A stretch of 64,000 nucleotides of DNA from Symbiodinium natans. Lineage: Eukaryota > Sar > Dinophyceae > Suessiales > Symbiodiniaceae. Of the stretch, positions 43,610 through 54,099 are shown in pieces. The stretch spans positions 56,001 through 120,000 of the forward strand of contig CAJNDS010000073.1 in NCBI GenBank assembly GCA_905221605.1, read 5' to 3'. Position numbers and translations under genes: made by a program. The notes beneath the pieces were generated by a model, which saw nothing but the letters and a program-made list of their open reading frames with translations, was not told the origin of the DNA and did not search any database. The first letter of the stretch is position 1, and each line of letters starts with the position of its first letter.

Positions 43610-45085
43610 CTCGTGTAGTGTCGTCGGAAGCAACAGGCTGTTAGCTCGTCTCATCTTCAAGAATTCGGAGTCCACTCTGTGCGTTACAAGCAAGTCCTAG
43701 ACAGATCACACGGAGCTATCACACGGAGCTTACGATTGCCGCCTTCTTTGCCCAATACATTCGGAGGAAACCATGCATCTTGCCTGGAGCAGCTTCTTTA
43801 CGAGAATGTCTATTCGTGGTCCCATCAGATCAGCTGCGAGTGCTCAGGCCCAGGAAATGCTTCGAGAGGAGTAAAAGTCGAGCAAGCTGCCAACCCCGAC
43901 ATCCTCTGAGCTCCTAGGCAACACCAGCAGCTGGCAGCCTTCAGAAACCATCTGCCGCTGAGCCCTGAGGCATCACAGCTTTACTTTCATGACAGGAATG
44001 TCTTGCGCAGGCCAATGGCAGGAGGAGCAAGGAGGCCAACGAGACACAAGGGAAGAGCACCGAAGCCGCTAAGACTGAAGCTTTCTGACGTAACTTTTCC
44101 AACTACACCATTCGGCCGTCCCTTGGCCCTCCGCTTACCCACAGAAGCACACGGAGGGATGGCTGCCGTGTACTGAGGGCGGAGCGCGTTCCAAAGCTCA
44201 TCATGGGTTTTGGCCTTCCACGAACGTTCGAAAAAACCAAGCAGATTGCGTGAAAGGCTTTGCGGATTTTGGAGGGCGCGAGCATTTTGGATTGTGTGAG
44301 AGGGCACCAGCAAACGTCTGTGATCCACCATCATTCCGACCAACGCCTTCTCCAGCTGTGCCCTGCTGTACAGGTACTCCCTCTTGTCCTTCTCATGTTC
44401 ACAGTCGGATTACTTACATATGTGCTGTGACAATCCCTCCGCAGTACAGCGACTCAGCAGACTGAGCTTCATGTCATCGCTGTCTACGACCTTCTATCCG
44501 CTTCTGTTTAGGCAGGTACTTTTGCACGCCCATTCACTTGCGTTTCGGCTGGTGGTTACACAAGTGAAGGCCTTAACATGACATCAAGAAATGCAAGAAG
44601 CGCAACAATGAGAAACAGCCATTGGGCTTTCACGACACACCAGGCACACCTGCACCTCCGGCACACCTACGACCCACAACCCCAAAAAAAACCGTGAGCC
44701 CGCATCTACTGCCTTGCTGTGCTTCTTCAGCGTCTCAACCTGGCCGTGTCTCCGACGTCTCGAAGGCTTCGCAGCCAGGAGCCATGGTAAGATCGGAATG
44801 ACCAGAAGTCTTCTTTCACATACTTCGAAGTGCAAGACATCGCCGGCCAGACCGCCCATGCCGAGGCACCCTGCAAGGCCAGATAAGGCAAGATTCGCGT
44901 GGTGCGAGACAAATCCTAAAGAGTCCAGGTTGGGAAGGATGACACTGTACATTGGCTCTCTGCAGACACCTGGCGTCTCAGCCTCTCATCTCCTAGAAAC
45001 TCCACACTCGCAACGCAAGTCATCTGGCATTGAGCAACGCTTACATTCTTCCATCCTTCAGCACTTCTGGGTTTCTGGGGGTTTC
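43610..45085. other. No firm gene
   Basis: A minus frame near 44140-44240 (FERSWKAKTHDELWNALRPQ) is weakly coding-like. The remainder shows nothing. Confidence 0.3.
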
Positions 45086-45284
45086 TGGCCTTCAGCGAAT
45101 CGTAGTTCTGGTTGTACCAGCAGTAATTGTCAGAGAGCTCTCGCCGCACAATCGACTGCACACAAGATGAGCAGATGTGGGCAGCAACTTGCAGCCTTGC
45201 ACCAGCAGCTGTGACCGAACATGATCCAGAGAACCGAGCTGGACTTCCTTACCGCTAGTAGCTCGCCTGTCGCAGACAACACTT

Positions 45285-45592
45285 ACTTTACACACACACA
45301 CACACACAACACACGCGACACACAACACACGCGACACACAACACAACACACAACACACAACACACAACACACAACACACAACACACAACACACAACACAC
45401 AACACACAACACACAACACACGCGACACACAACACACGCGACACACAACACACAACACACAACACACAACACACAACACACAACACACAACACACAACAC
45501 ACAACACACACCACACACCACACACCACACACCACACACCACACACCACACACCACACAACACACACACACACACCACACATACAGACAGGC
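45285..45592. repeat. ACACAAC 7-bp minisatellite with an ACACACC block
   Basis: About 300 bp of 7-bp units. The first two thirds are ACACAAC, interrupted at 45315-45345 and 45418-45450 by paired ACACGCGAC variants. From about 45507 the unit switches to ACACACC for about eight copies, then ends in (CA)n. The plus strand has almost no G or T. Cys/Val- and His/Thr-rich frames across it are artefacts. Confidence 0.95.
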
Positions 45593-45599
45593 TACTCTG

Positions 45600-45739
45600 C
45601 TCACAGCCGCGGCCTCCTCCAGGAAGTCGTTCGCCGCAGACTTGGCCGCACCTTTGGCGGCCTCGTCAAGAGTCAGAAAGTCAGACTCAGTCAGTCGTTG
45701 CCAGGGGGCTCCGTTGATGCTCAGTCTTCGCGACTGCAA
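45600..45739 (-). CDS. Probable exon, unidentified
   Basis: Reads RLSINGAPWQRLTESDFLTL then DEAAKGAAKSAANDFLEEAA, an Ala-rich helical stretch with good coding composition. It ends just before the minisatellite, so the repeat probably lies in the following intron. Upstream 45740-45830 is weaker. No family call. Confidence 0.4.
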
Positions 45740-45839
45740 ACTGGAACGGCAAGAACGGCGGCCTTCCGCACGACCAGGGCGCAGCGCTGCGCAGAAATCT
45801 GGCCAAACCTAGGCAGCGACGGCAACGAACGCGGTTGAC

Positions 45840-46390
45840 TGCCATGTTTAAGTCTTCGGGGTCCCTTGTCCAAGGCAGTCGAGCTGGGCCTCAGGCTTGA
45901 TCCATGGAGAAAGGCCCGATACGGCCTGCCGCGGAAGCAGCAACAGCGAGCAAGGCTGATCTTCTGAGGTTGAGAATGGTTGAGCGTTAGGGCCTAGGCT
46001 CAGCCAGTGGCAATCCTGCCTGCTTCGTAGGATCATTGCGCTTCTGCCCAAACAGGGAGAGGCGCTTTCGTACGAACTCCTCCGAGACTGCACACCAGGG
46101 CACAGGCTTCTGACATTTGCAACAGTACATAATGTGCTTCATAACCCCTTACACCTGTACAATCCATCCATGAGAGAAAAAACTATAGTAGCAGAAGACA
46201 TGTACAGCATCCAGGCAGCAACATGCAGTCATAGACATAGACCGGAGACGCTGGAGTGCCCTTTTCAGCATCAAGAAGCCGGGATGGGCGAAATGAACCC
46301 TCGGAGACATCTTTCGCGACATCCCTAGAAACATCCTCCGACCGTGACCCGTCACCTCGAGACGGTGCTTCCCGGCAGCAGGCCCTGGGG
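45840..46390. other. No firm gene
   Basis: A minus frame at 46300-46436 (CQFPERGCVEELFTPGPAAG) is possibly coding. Nothing else is seen. Confidence 0.3.
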
Positions 46391-46469
46391 TGAAGAGCTC
46401 CTCGACACAGCCGCGCTCCGGGAATTGGCATCTCATGATGCAAAGGCCTTTTCGGCTAGCTGTAGAAGC

Positions 46470-46740
46470 TCAAAGGGAAATCCGAACAGCCAGCGATAAG
46501 CATGGTCCACATGTGCCTGCCTTGCTCACGGGGCCAACTGTGCGATCCACCTGCAAGGATTTCAGCGCCGCAGCTACATCCAGGCCTGCAGCCAAGTGAG
46601 GACGTAAGTCAAGACAGGCTTCATGCATCGTTAGGCAAAAGCTGGCCGGCCCAGCACGCATACTTTTGTCGAAGGGCTCGGACTGGCCACTCCAGTGGAA
46701 CCAAGCTCGGTGCTGGAAGCAGAGACTCAGAACTCTCATG
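46470..46740 (-). CDS. Possible exon, unidentified
   Basis: The part at about 46510-46610 reads DLRPHLAAGLDVAAALKSLQ then VDRTVGPVSKAG. The rest of the open frame is less convincing. No family is recognised. Confidence 0.25.
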
Positions 46741-46744
46741 AACT

Positions 46745-48120
46745 CTCAGCCCTGTCTCTACCGCAGCATCCTTGCCAATGGAGCGCCCACGGGCATGATC
46801 TCTCCACAACGAAGGCCGCAAGACTTAGCCTCGTGGCCTCGTGGTCACATTAAATGGCAACTGGAGGCTGCCTAGTGACACTTTAGTCTGTCTTTGCATG
46901 TCGCTTTATGGTCCGGCCACGACTGAGCCGGGTGCCATGTCGACCTCAAAATGGCTGCTTCGCAGCAAGGGCCGGCGTCAAGATGTGACCCTACAAAGAA
47001 ACAGAACGGCGTGGGAAGATCTGTTGCAAGGAACGGTGGGTACAGAGTCCTTGCAGGTACATGTTCTTGGGGCTGGCAGTGACTTTCACATGGCTTGTTG
47101 ACCAGACGAGCATCTGCAACCCACCCTTTGGTGTCACAGCGCCCAACACATCTTCCCAACGGCAAGGCCGGGCTTACCTCACCCATACAAACTCAGCGAC
47201 TGCTTGGCCACGCCAAAAGTGCCAAGGGGAGTAGGAAGGCTATGGAGTACCCGCCGAGCCCAGTCCTACGATCAACACACGCCACTCCCCTCGCTGCCAC
47301 TCAGATGGGCAAAGGTAAGTCTGGCCAAAGGCTCTGGATTGCGACTTCTGCCGCAAGATGTTAAAAGATGTTGACTTCAGCATGCACCGCAATTCTGCAG
47401 AATTCATATCACCCACGAAAATGCAAGAGCCGTGACGACGCTTCTATGAGCTTCTGTGCGTTATCAGATACAAACCACCTGATGGCATAACGCAACAGCT
47501 TGCGGCCTTGCGGCACCCTGCCCGCCGTCGAAACTGGCAAGACACAGATGACACGCGATAAACGGGGACCTCAGCATGCCTCGGCTAAGGCGCCGGGTCA
47601 AGCCAGACAGTCATCATCTGGTCGCAGGATCATGCGCTGCTTCGACCTGAACAAGCTTGCACACCGTCCTTTCCTTAAACTTAAGCCTAAACTGATACAG
47701 CTTCAGACAGACCTGGCAAGTTTTGCGATGTCGAATGACAGAAGCCACTGTGTTGATGCAATTAGAGTCCTTTAGTCTCACCCAGTGGCAGCGCAAAATC
47801 CTTTCCAGCATCGAGGTCGCCTGGGCTCGGTGTTGAACAACGACAGAAGGTCTTCGGCTTTGGAGTATATGGTTTCAAAGTACCCACCATAGGGAAACGA
47901 TGCAAGTCTCTACGCAGCCGAGCAACCGTGAGCGTCCAAAGCCCAGCGCTCGACTGGGCCGCCACCCTCCCAACTAGTTCAAGTACGAGCCCAAGGGGGG
48001 GTAGGCAGGGGGCTTGCGTGTGCTGACCGCTCACTGCAAGCGCTTGAAGCGCAGAGTTCCGAGCCGGAGCCACTGCTTACTCACTCTGTGTGATGATACG
48101 AAGAGCTACTGTGGCAGGTG
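46745..48120. other. No firm gene
   Basis: A minus frame at 47762-48073 contains LVLELVGRVAAQSSAGLWTL, possibly coding. Other frames are short. No repeat of note. Confidence 0.3.
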
Positions 48121-48175
48121 CCTATCAGAAAACTTCTAGAAGGGGAATGAGCATAATCAGCATCATGCGACAAAC

Positions 48176-48340
48176 CTCTTCAGGGCTTCTGACGATGGCT
48201 CCCAAATCGTTTCTTTGCCAGAACACTGGGCAAAACATGCACTCAGCAGCCTCTTTGTAGAGCAGTATCTGGCGCTCTGTGGCTGAGACCTTCCACCAAC
48301 TGTTCTTCGCATGCACCCCTTCACTCCACTCCAGGATGCC
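48176..48340 (-). CDS. Well-bounded 55-codon exon of an unidentified gene
   Basis: The exon starts after a run of ten T and AG (48341-48351), a textbook acceptor, and ends at GAG|GTTTG (48176/48175). It is exactly 165 nt, phase 0 at both ends. It reads GILEWSEGVHAKNSWWKVSA then TERQILLYKEAAECMFCPVF. The Trp- and Glu-rich composition is clearly protein-like. I do not recognise the family. The neighbouring exons were not found with confidence. Confidence 0.5.
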
Positions 48341-48354
48341 CTAAAAAAAAAACT

Positions 48355-49100
48355 TGTGTTTGCTCCATCCATGCGACTTCCCAAACTCCGCTGTGTGTCT
48401 GCGTGTCGGTCATGGTCTTTGCCAGCTGCGAGAAATACTGGCCTTGACATTCCAAGTATTTAATGATCAGAACTCTCTCCCACAGACGGTTGTACAGGCA
48501 CAGCTTTGCAAGGAGCTCCCCAGCAGCCGAGGCACTCTCAAACTTCCCGGAATCACGGAGGATCAGCTCAAACGACTCTGCCTACCAAGGCGGGTTGTTC
48601 TCAAAAACCCGCATGAAAGATGGACCAAAATTCTCAAGATCATCGGGCTGGACTAGGATGCTAGGATACTACAGCTTGCTGCTCAATCTGGAACCAAATT
48701 GCCATCATTCCATTAAACGGCGCCTCGTCAGCGTCACCCTGCCAGCCTTAGGCCCACTTTGCCACCAACCGCTGCAAGGCGAAAGGTTCAAAATGAATCA
48801 ACCCTCTCTTTGCTGTCGGGGCTGCGGAAAGCGTAGCGTCCACCCAAATGCCCTAGGCGCTCACGGCCTCCCTTCTCGGCTTGCAGACGCTCCTCCAGTG
48901 AAGGAACTCTGGCACGTCAGCCAAGAGTCCGTCTCTGATCGTCTGTCAATGGCTGAATAAATTGTGCACAGGACATCTTCGTGTATGCATGCTGTCAACC
49001 CACACGAGCTCACTTACAGCAGCTTGGGACAAAGGGGAAGTATAACAACAACTGATACGACATCCGAATCTGACAGGCCCGTAAAAGCACTCTGAGATTG
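48355..49100. other. No firm gene
   Basis: Plus-strand frames at 48463-48960 have unremarkable composition and no motif; they are probably chance frames. Confidence 0.35.
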
Positions 49101-49399
49101 TCACAGACCTCTCGCGAGCTGCCTCAGGAACGCAAGTTCAAGGCTGTTGCTCCACGGCCAAAGGTTTCAAAATGGCTCGGCTCCCCATAGCCTTGTAAAC
49201 GCAGAATCAAAAACCGGCAAACTGCACGATGGAGCTCCTGTGTAGGTCCACAAAAGCCCTTGCAACAACTGCCGAGACGCAGTAGATTCGACACGTGCCA
49301 CGTTCTCCGTACTGCGCTTCCCAGCTGCCTGCATGTACAACATGGCAACCAGCTGCCTACCAACACGTTGGCGCACCACAAGCGGTCAAATCTTCTTCC

Positions 49400-49513
49400 C
49401 TGCGGCCACACAGCCTCCACATCTGCAAGCAGGCGTGGGTTCTTGTCCATTTCGTTGCTGAAGATGAAGTCCACAAACCTTTGTCGAAAATGCAACATGC
49501 AGATCGGCTGCAT
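49400..49513 (-). CDS. Possible exon, unidentified
   Basis: Reads MLHFRQRFVDFIFSNEMDKN then PRLLADVEAVWPQG. This is protein-like, and coding quality falls sharply afterwards. It lies downstream of the membrane-segment exon near 50.4 kb on the same strand and may belong to the same gene. Confidence 0.35.
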
Positions 49514-49949
49514 CCAACCCTGACCTTGATAACGTCATGTTTCGACAAGGCAAGACGCATCACAAGACAAAGGTCACACGTACAATGTACAAATTGCGTC
49601 CATGGCGCTCATCGAACTGGACCTTTTCATCTCCTCAAATAAGGAGCATTCTGCATTCGCTTTCAACGTCTTTCATCTACATCCCGCCAAAGCCAAGAGC
49701 ACGCAAGACTACTCAAGACCAGCGTGCTGATCTGTTTAGAGCAACTGTTGTGGAGCTGCGCTGCGGGTGCCGCCCGCTACCCCTGACAGCATCTACCGGG
49801 TGTGCGTGTCGAGAAGTACATGCGCAAGCTGCAAGCATAGAGGACAACTGCTGTGCGACTTCCGCAGGTTCTGCTGAATACGGTTGTTGCACGGCTGCGG
49901 TGTGCTGCGATACATCTTGTGGCCAGGACTCTGTTTCGATCCATGGTCC

Positions 49950-50517
49950 TCCGCAAGAGAAAAGATCAAACATCGCCATCAACTCAACAGCAACCACATC
50001 TGAGTTGACACTTGGGACGGTCTGTGCACCGAAGGCGTCTTATGTCCTGAAGATTTCACGTACCTCCTTCTCTGTGAGCTTGGTAGACAAGCAACCCAAG
50101 AACCTCGATGTGTTGACGACTATGTTCGAAGATTCATGGAGGCATATGTCATCTTACAGCTTGGAGCAAATAGTGCTGGCAAGATACACCGTGAGCTCCT
50201 CGAAGGATAAGCAACCATCCTCGCAAAGCGCTTTTGCCGGGAAAAGCAGCCATTTCTGCAGGCAGAACAAACCCATGGACTTCCCTTGTTTTTGCCTCCC
50301 TTGCGTTGCAGCATGGACGAGAACAGAGAGGAAAGGTTTCCAAGCTGCCATTGAACCCTAACTCAACCCCAACATTTCTGTGGAAGATAAGTCCGAGTGC
50401 CAATACTGCAAGTACGACAAGTGCATAGATACGAGGAGCATCGAGAAGCAGTCGGCAAAGCCCACCGTGCACTTTCACGTATTTTAAAGCCTTTGTCCTT
50501 ATTGACGTCGAGCTCAT
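49950..50517 (-). CDS. Gene start with one membrane segment and possible EF-hand-like exons
   Basis: I start at the ATG at 50515-50517 (MSSTSIRTKALKYVKVHGG). A leucine/valine-rich membrane segment follows (IYALVVLAVLALGLIF, about 50390-50440), then GVELGFNGSLE. Separate downstream stretches read CEDGCLSFEELTVYLAS (about 50155-50215) and FLGCLSTKLTEKEVREIFRT (about 50045-50105). The DGxLSFEEL and LTEKEVREIF words recall EF-hand loops and helices, but no complete Asp-x-Asp-x-Asp-Gly loop is present, so calcium binding is only a guess. A plus-strand frame of 274 codons over the same interval is its shadow. Confidence 0.4.
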
Positions 50518-50519
50518 GG

Positions 50520-51660
50520 AATTTGGCCTCGCAGCATCTGGCAAAGGCTTAGGATAGACTGGAGGTCGCTTCGAAAACAGGCGAGCCTTGATTTGAGTCT
50601 TCAGCTGGACAGCCTCCAGTCCAGTGGGCTAAAGGAGGCTGTGCAAAACACATCCAAACACTACAAAACATTTCCAAAACCTTGCGCCCCTGCGCATGAG
50701 CCAAAGAGGTCCAACATAGCACTGTACAAGCAGAGTACAAGCACAGTTAGGCCGGGGCCTTTAATGAGGTCGACCTCTCCGGCTCGGAAGGCCGCCTGCG
50801 GCTCGGCACCACGACACCAGCTACCAAATGGGGGGGATCTCTGTCCAAAGCTGAAAAAACAAAACATGCGTCCGTATAGTTGAAACTGGGCATCAAAAGC
50901 AATATGAAAAAAGACTACAACAAACCTCTAGACCCTCCGAACTGGCCCTGCCTTTTATCGCTGCGCGGCAGTGTCGGCGAACTGCGAGCATCAATGGGTG
51001 GCAGAATCATGGCTCCAGAGTGGGACTTCTGCCCAAAGATGGATCAAGCTGTTGTGTAGCACGTGCCCCATGTGAGACTCGTGACATGCCGCGTCCAGAA
51101 ATATATTTACTGATGCAGCAGCTGCCTTCAATGCCATACATTGTCCGCGTTTGTCTAGCTTACTGTCTGCAAAGCAAGTCAAATTGTGCCGCATGTTCGA
51201 GTGTCCTGAAATGGCTGAGCCGGGAGGGGTCTTTGGAGCAATAAATCCGGCATGCCGCTCAGAAGTGCCTCCTGCTTCAGGCGCAAGGATCCGTACTTTC
51301 CATGGTATACCGCAGTCAAGGCTGCGCCGTCCCTTGACTTTGCTGAGGATGGCCTCCCGATTTGCCCAGAAGCGGCCCGGTCGGATGCCTCAATGCAAAG
51401 GCCCGCCAAAACAGTTCAGAGGCCTGATCACCTTCACCTTGCTGTTGCGGCTATGTTTACCGCGCTACTGCTGGTAGTAGGGAGGGCGGAGTAAATGACG
51501 CATACAGCTTACTTTACATCAAAGAGCCACTTCAGGTGTGTTCAGCATCCAAGAACGCTGACTAACACTGAGCCCATACGCAACACCCCACACATCACAC
51601 CCTCTGAGCTTCACACTTGCGCAGCGGCGGGAAGTCCACCAGGAACTCCTCTCTTTCAGG
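50520..51660. other. No firm gene
   Basis: Frames on both strands lack motifs and have mixed composition. This may hold the promoter-side sequence of the gene starting at 50517, but no element is recognisable (dinoflagellate promoters generally lack a TATA box). Confidence 0.35.
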
Positions 51661-51670
51661 GTTTGTTTTC

Positions 51671-52078
51671 TCATGCTTGTGAGGGACACCACCTGCTCCC
51701 CTGCCCGACTCCCGCCTTCAGCCGCTTAGTAATCTTGGGGCGCAAGGTGCGTGCACCGACTTCCTGCTTCTCAGAGGCCTCGATAAAGCTGCGGCAGAGG
51801 CGGAGGCAAAACACGCAATGTTTGGCATGGCTTGGTTGGGGGCTTTTAGGGTCCGGCATTGGCATGATGCAATCCGGGAAAGTTCGCATCATGGATTTTC
51901 CGGCCTCCCAAACAGGCACGACATTGTGGGCGTCCACCTGGCGCAACAGAGGACAACACAGGACTGGGAGAATTCGCAAATCCTCGACACTGTTCCGAGG
52001 CGCCCTCTCTCCGCCTGCAGCAAGGGCACCTGCAGACTCTGCAGCGCTTTCGCGACCCCTGGCAGGCTTGGAACTCAT
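51671..52078 (-). CDS. Hypothetical 135-residue protein or exon
   Basis: A complete ATG-to-stop frame begins MSSKPARGRESAAESAGALA, continues with RAPRNSVEDLRILPVLCCPL and QVDAHNVVPVWEAGKSMM, and ends GVGQGSRWCPSQA. The first 75 residues look coding. The Cys/Arg-rich tail is less certain. No signal peptide or domain is recognised. It could be a short gene or the first exon of a longer one. Confidence 0.35.
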   Translation of the reverse strand: MSSKPARGRESAAESAGALAAGGERAPRNSVEDLRILPVLCCPLLRQVDAHNVVPVWEAGKSMMRTFPDCIMPMPDPKSPQPSHAKHCVFCLRLCRSFIEASEKQEVGARTLRPKITKRLKAGVGQGSRWCPSQA

Positions 52079-52109
52079 TCAGAGCGCAGCTCTAGAACTT
52101 AGCTTGACA

Positions 52110-52195
52110 GGACTAAGCTGCTTGCATGCTTAGCCGTGTGCTTAGCTGTGCGCTTAGCTGTGTGCTTAGCTGTGTGCTTAGCTGTGTGCTCAAGA
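52110..52195. repeat. 12-bp tandem repeat CTTAGCTGTGTG
   Basis: Six imperfect units (CTTAGCTGTGTG, CTTAGCTGTGCG, CTTAGCCGTGTG). Confidence 0.85.
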
Positions 52196-52199
52196 TCGC

Positions 52200-52790
52200 C
52201 TGCCGTCCAGGAACGTGGGACTCGAAGCGGGGACGTGTCGCAGATAACCGCGTGCACAGGGCCTCGACACTGAGCCAGCGTTGGGATTTGTTGGGGTCGT
52301 TGCGGCTTCATTTACCCTTTTGACTCACAGAACGCACCTGCGGCAAGCTGCCGAGCTTCCCTCAGAATGAAAGCACCAGTGAACTGAGATACTTGCCTTT
52401 CTTGCCCGTCTGCTGGAGCTTTCGCACAAACTTTGGGACTTCCGTGACGCTCTGGCCCTGGCTGAGTGATTTACGTTATATACAACGGAGAGAACAAAAA
52501 TGTGGATGTTCAGTTCATTAGCTGGAAGCACCGTGTAGTAGTTGTTTGCCCCTTTTACTCCCATGCACCCCCGTGCCTTCAGCATGACAAAGCCTGCCGG
52601 CAAGACGTCCGATAGAAAGCCGACTTACCACAGAGCCGGCAGACAGTGAACTGAACCCATGTAGGCCGGCATTTCGCAGGGCAATCGGCCCACGTACAAT
52701 GGAGGCATTCTGCCGGGGCTCTCCTACTTCTGCAGTAGGCGCCAAACAACACGCACCTACTTCTGAAGGCAGCTCGAGATTACAAGAACC
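52200..52790. other. No recognisable gene
   Basis: No convincing frame or repeat is visible. Confidence 0.4.
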
Positions 52791-52879
52791 CTAGACGTAA
52801 ATGTTCATGGTGGCTACGAGTACACGACATACAGGGCACAGGCATCGGAAAGAAAGACAACGATAGTGACTGATAGTGC

Positions 52880-53010
52880 ACGTGGCGCACACTTCGACAC
52901 CGTCCCACATCCTGAGCTTCGCGCCGATGTTTAACTTCTGGAGATCCTTGCACGTCTCGGCCTCAGCATACGTGAATCGGCTCCAGAGGCACTTGTTTTT
53001 CGCACTACAT
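52880..53010 (-). CDS. Probable exon, unidentified
   Basis: Reads KCLWSRFTYAEAETCKDLQK then LNIGAKLRMWDGVEVCAT. Composition is strongly protein-like and the flanks are not. No family is recognised. Confidence 0.4.
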
Positions 53011-53319
53011 GAGACGGGGGGGTTCGGAGACATGGGGAGCAAGACCCAGGAAGCAAAGAACCCTGAACCCTGCGAAAGGTAAGGAAGGTCGAGTCACGGG
53101 GTTTAGGGATCCCATCCTTCAGGAGCACCCAGCTGGATGCCTACCCATTTGGCATACAAATCATATATCCCCTCAAGTTAGTAATGCGTGGGGGCGTGGG
53201 TGCGTGTGTTGTGTGTGCTGTGTGCCTGCCGCATGTGACACGTCTCGAATGCCAATGGCCTGGAGGGTCTGATATGCCAACCCTCGCATCTCAGACCCTG
53301 CAACGGCGAGCTTGGGGGC

Positions 53320-53585
53320 TGAGGGAGCTAATGATTTCGGACCCTGTCGACAGAATACTGTCGAAGAGACCCCGAAGCAATCGCTGAGCCAGCAGCCAAA
53401 CCCTGCAGCATGAAGTCGAAGTGGCGAAGGGTGGCATCCAGAAACTTTGGCACCAGGCAAAAGCACACGTGCAGGGACCTCACTGATGCACAGTTGCCTG
53501 CTCGAGAACATGCCGCGAGTCTGTGAAGCCCCCTCTTCAGGTCAGTGATCTGCAAAAACAGCGTACAAGGGCAACACTTCCCCAC
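53320..53585 (-). CDS. Probable exon, unidentified
   Basis: Reads [20 protein letters not shown], then [20 protein letters not shown] and [20 protein letters not shown]. It is open over about 80 codons with an amphipathic helical look. The next stretch in another frame (about 53250-53320) reads [20 protein letters not shown] and could be the following exon. No family call. Confidence 0.4.
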
Positions 53586-53737
53586 CGAGGGTATCGCGCC
53601 TTCTTCTCCAACGCCAGATCCTCAACCAGCGACATTGCAATTGCCTCTACATTGAGCTTCATACTGTTGCTTCAAATTCTCAGTGCAGGATTCAATTCCC
53701 CCAAACGCAGGTCCCACTCACAAGTCTACTCCCATGT

Positions 53738-53782
53738 GCACTAGAGTCACTAGAGTCACTAGAGTCACTAGAGTCACTAGAG
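53738..53782. repeat. 10-bp tandem repeat CTAGAGTCAC
   Basis: Five near-perfect units. Confidence 0.9.
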
Positions 53783-53914
53783 CTCCTGAGCCTTGATGAG
53801 GGCCCAGTTGTCGTGCGCCCGCTGATCCCGTGACCTCAACATCTCTACAGCGCAAATACAAGAAGGCACAGTCTTGTTCATGTCCTATTGTGCCCTATGC
53901 TGGTCGCATAGTGT

Positions 53915-53950
53915 CGCAGAATGTCTCAGAATGTCGCAGAATGTCGCGGA
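53915..53950. repeat. ATGTCGCAGA short tandem repeat
   Basis: Four copies of GTCGCAGAAT/GTCTCAGAAT at 9-11 bp spacing. Confidence 0.7.
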
Positions 53951-54027
53951 CCATTCCGGGCTTTGCAACGTGATTACCCGTGCCGTCGGGCATGTCTTCC
54001 AGCAAGCATGCAGGACAAAGTCCAATG

Positions 54028-54095
54028 TTAGCAACCCCCACCCCCCACCCCAACCCCGGACCCCCCAACCCCCCACCCCCCCACCCCGCCGTGCC
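54028..54095. repeat. C-rich tract (G-rich on the minus strand)
   Basis: Repeated runs of four to seven C separated by one or two bases. The minus strand could form a G-quadruplex. Confidence 0.8.
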
Positions 54096-54099
54096 CGCA

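Noticed and set aside
45283-45739. Cys/Val-rich and His/Thr-rich frames over 45.3-45.6 kb
   Set aside because: Direct products of translating the 7-bp minisatellite.
49537-50361. Plus-strand open frame of 274 codons
   Set aside because: It mirrors the minus-strand gene starting at 50517. Its composition is Ser/Thr/Cys-rich without any domain.
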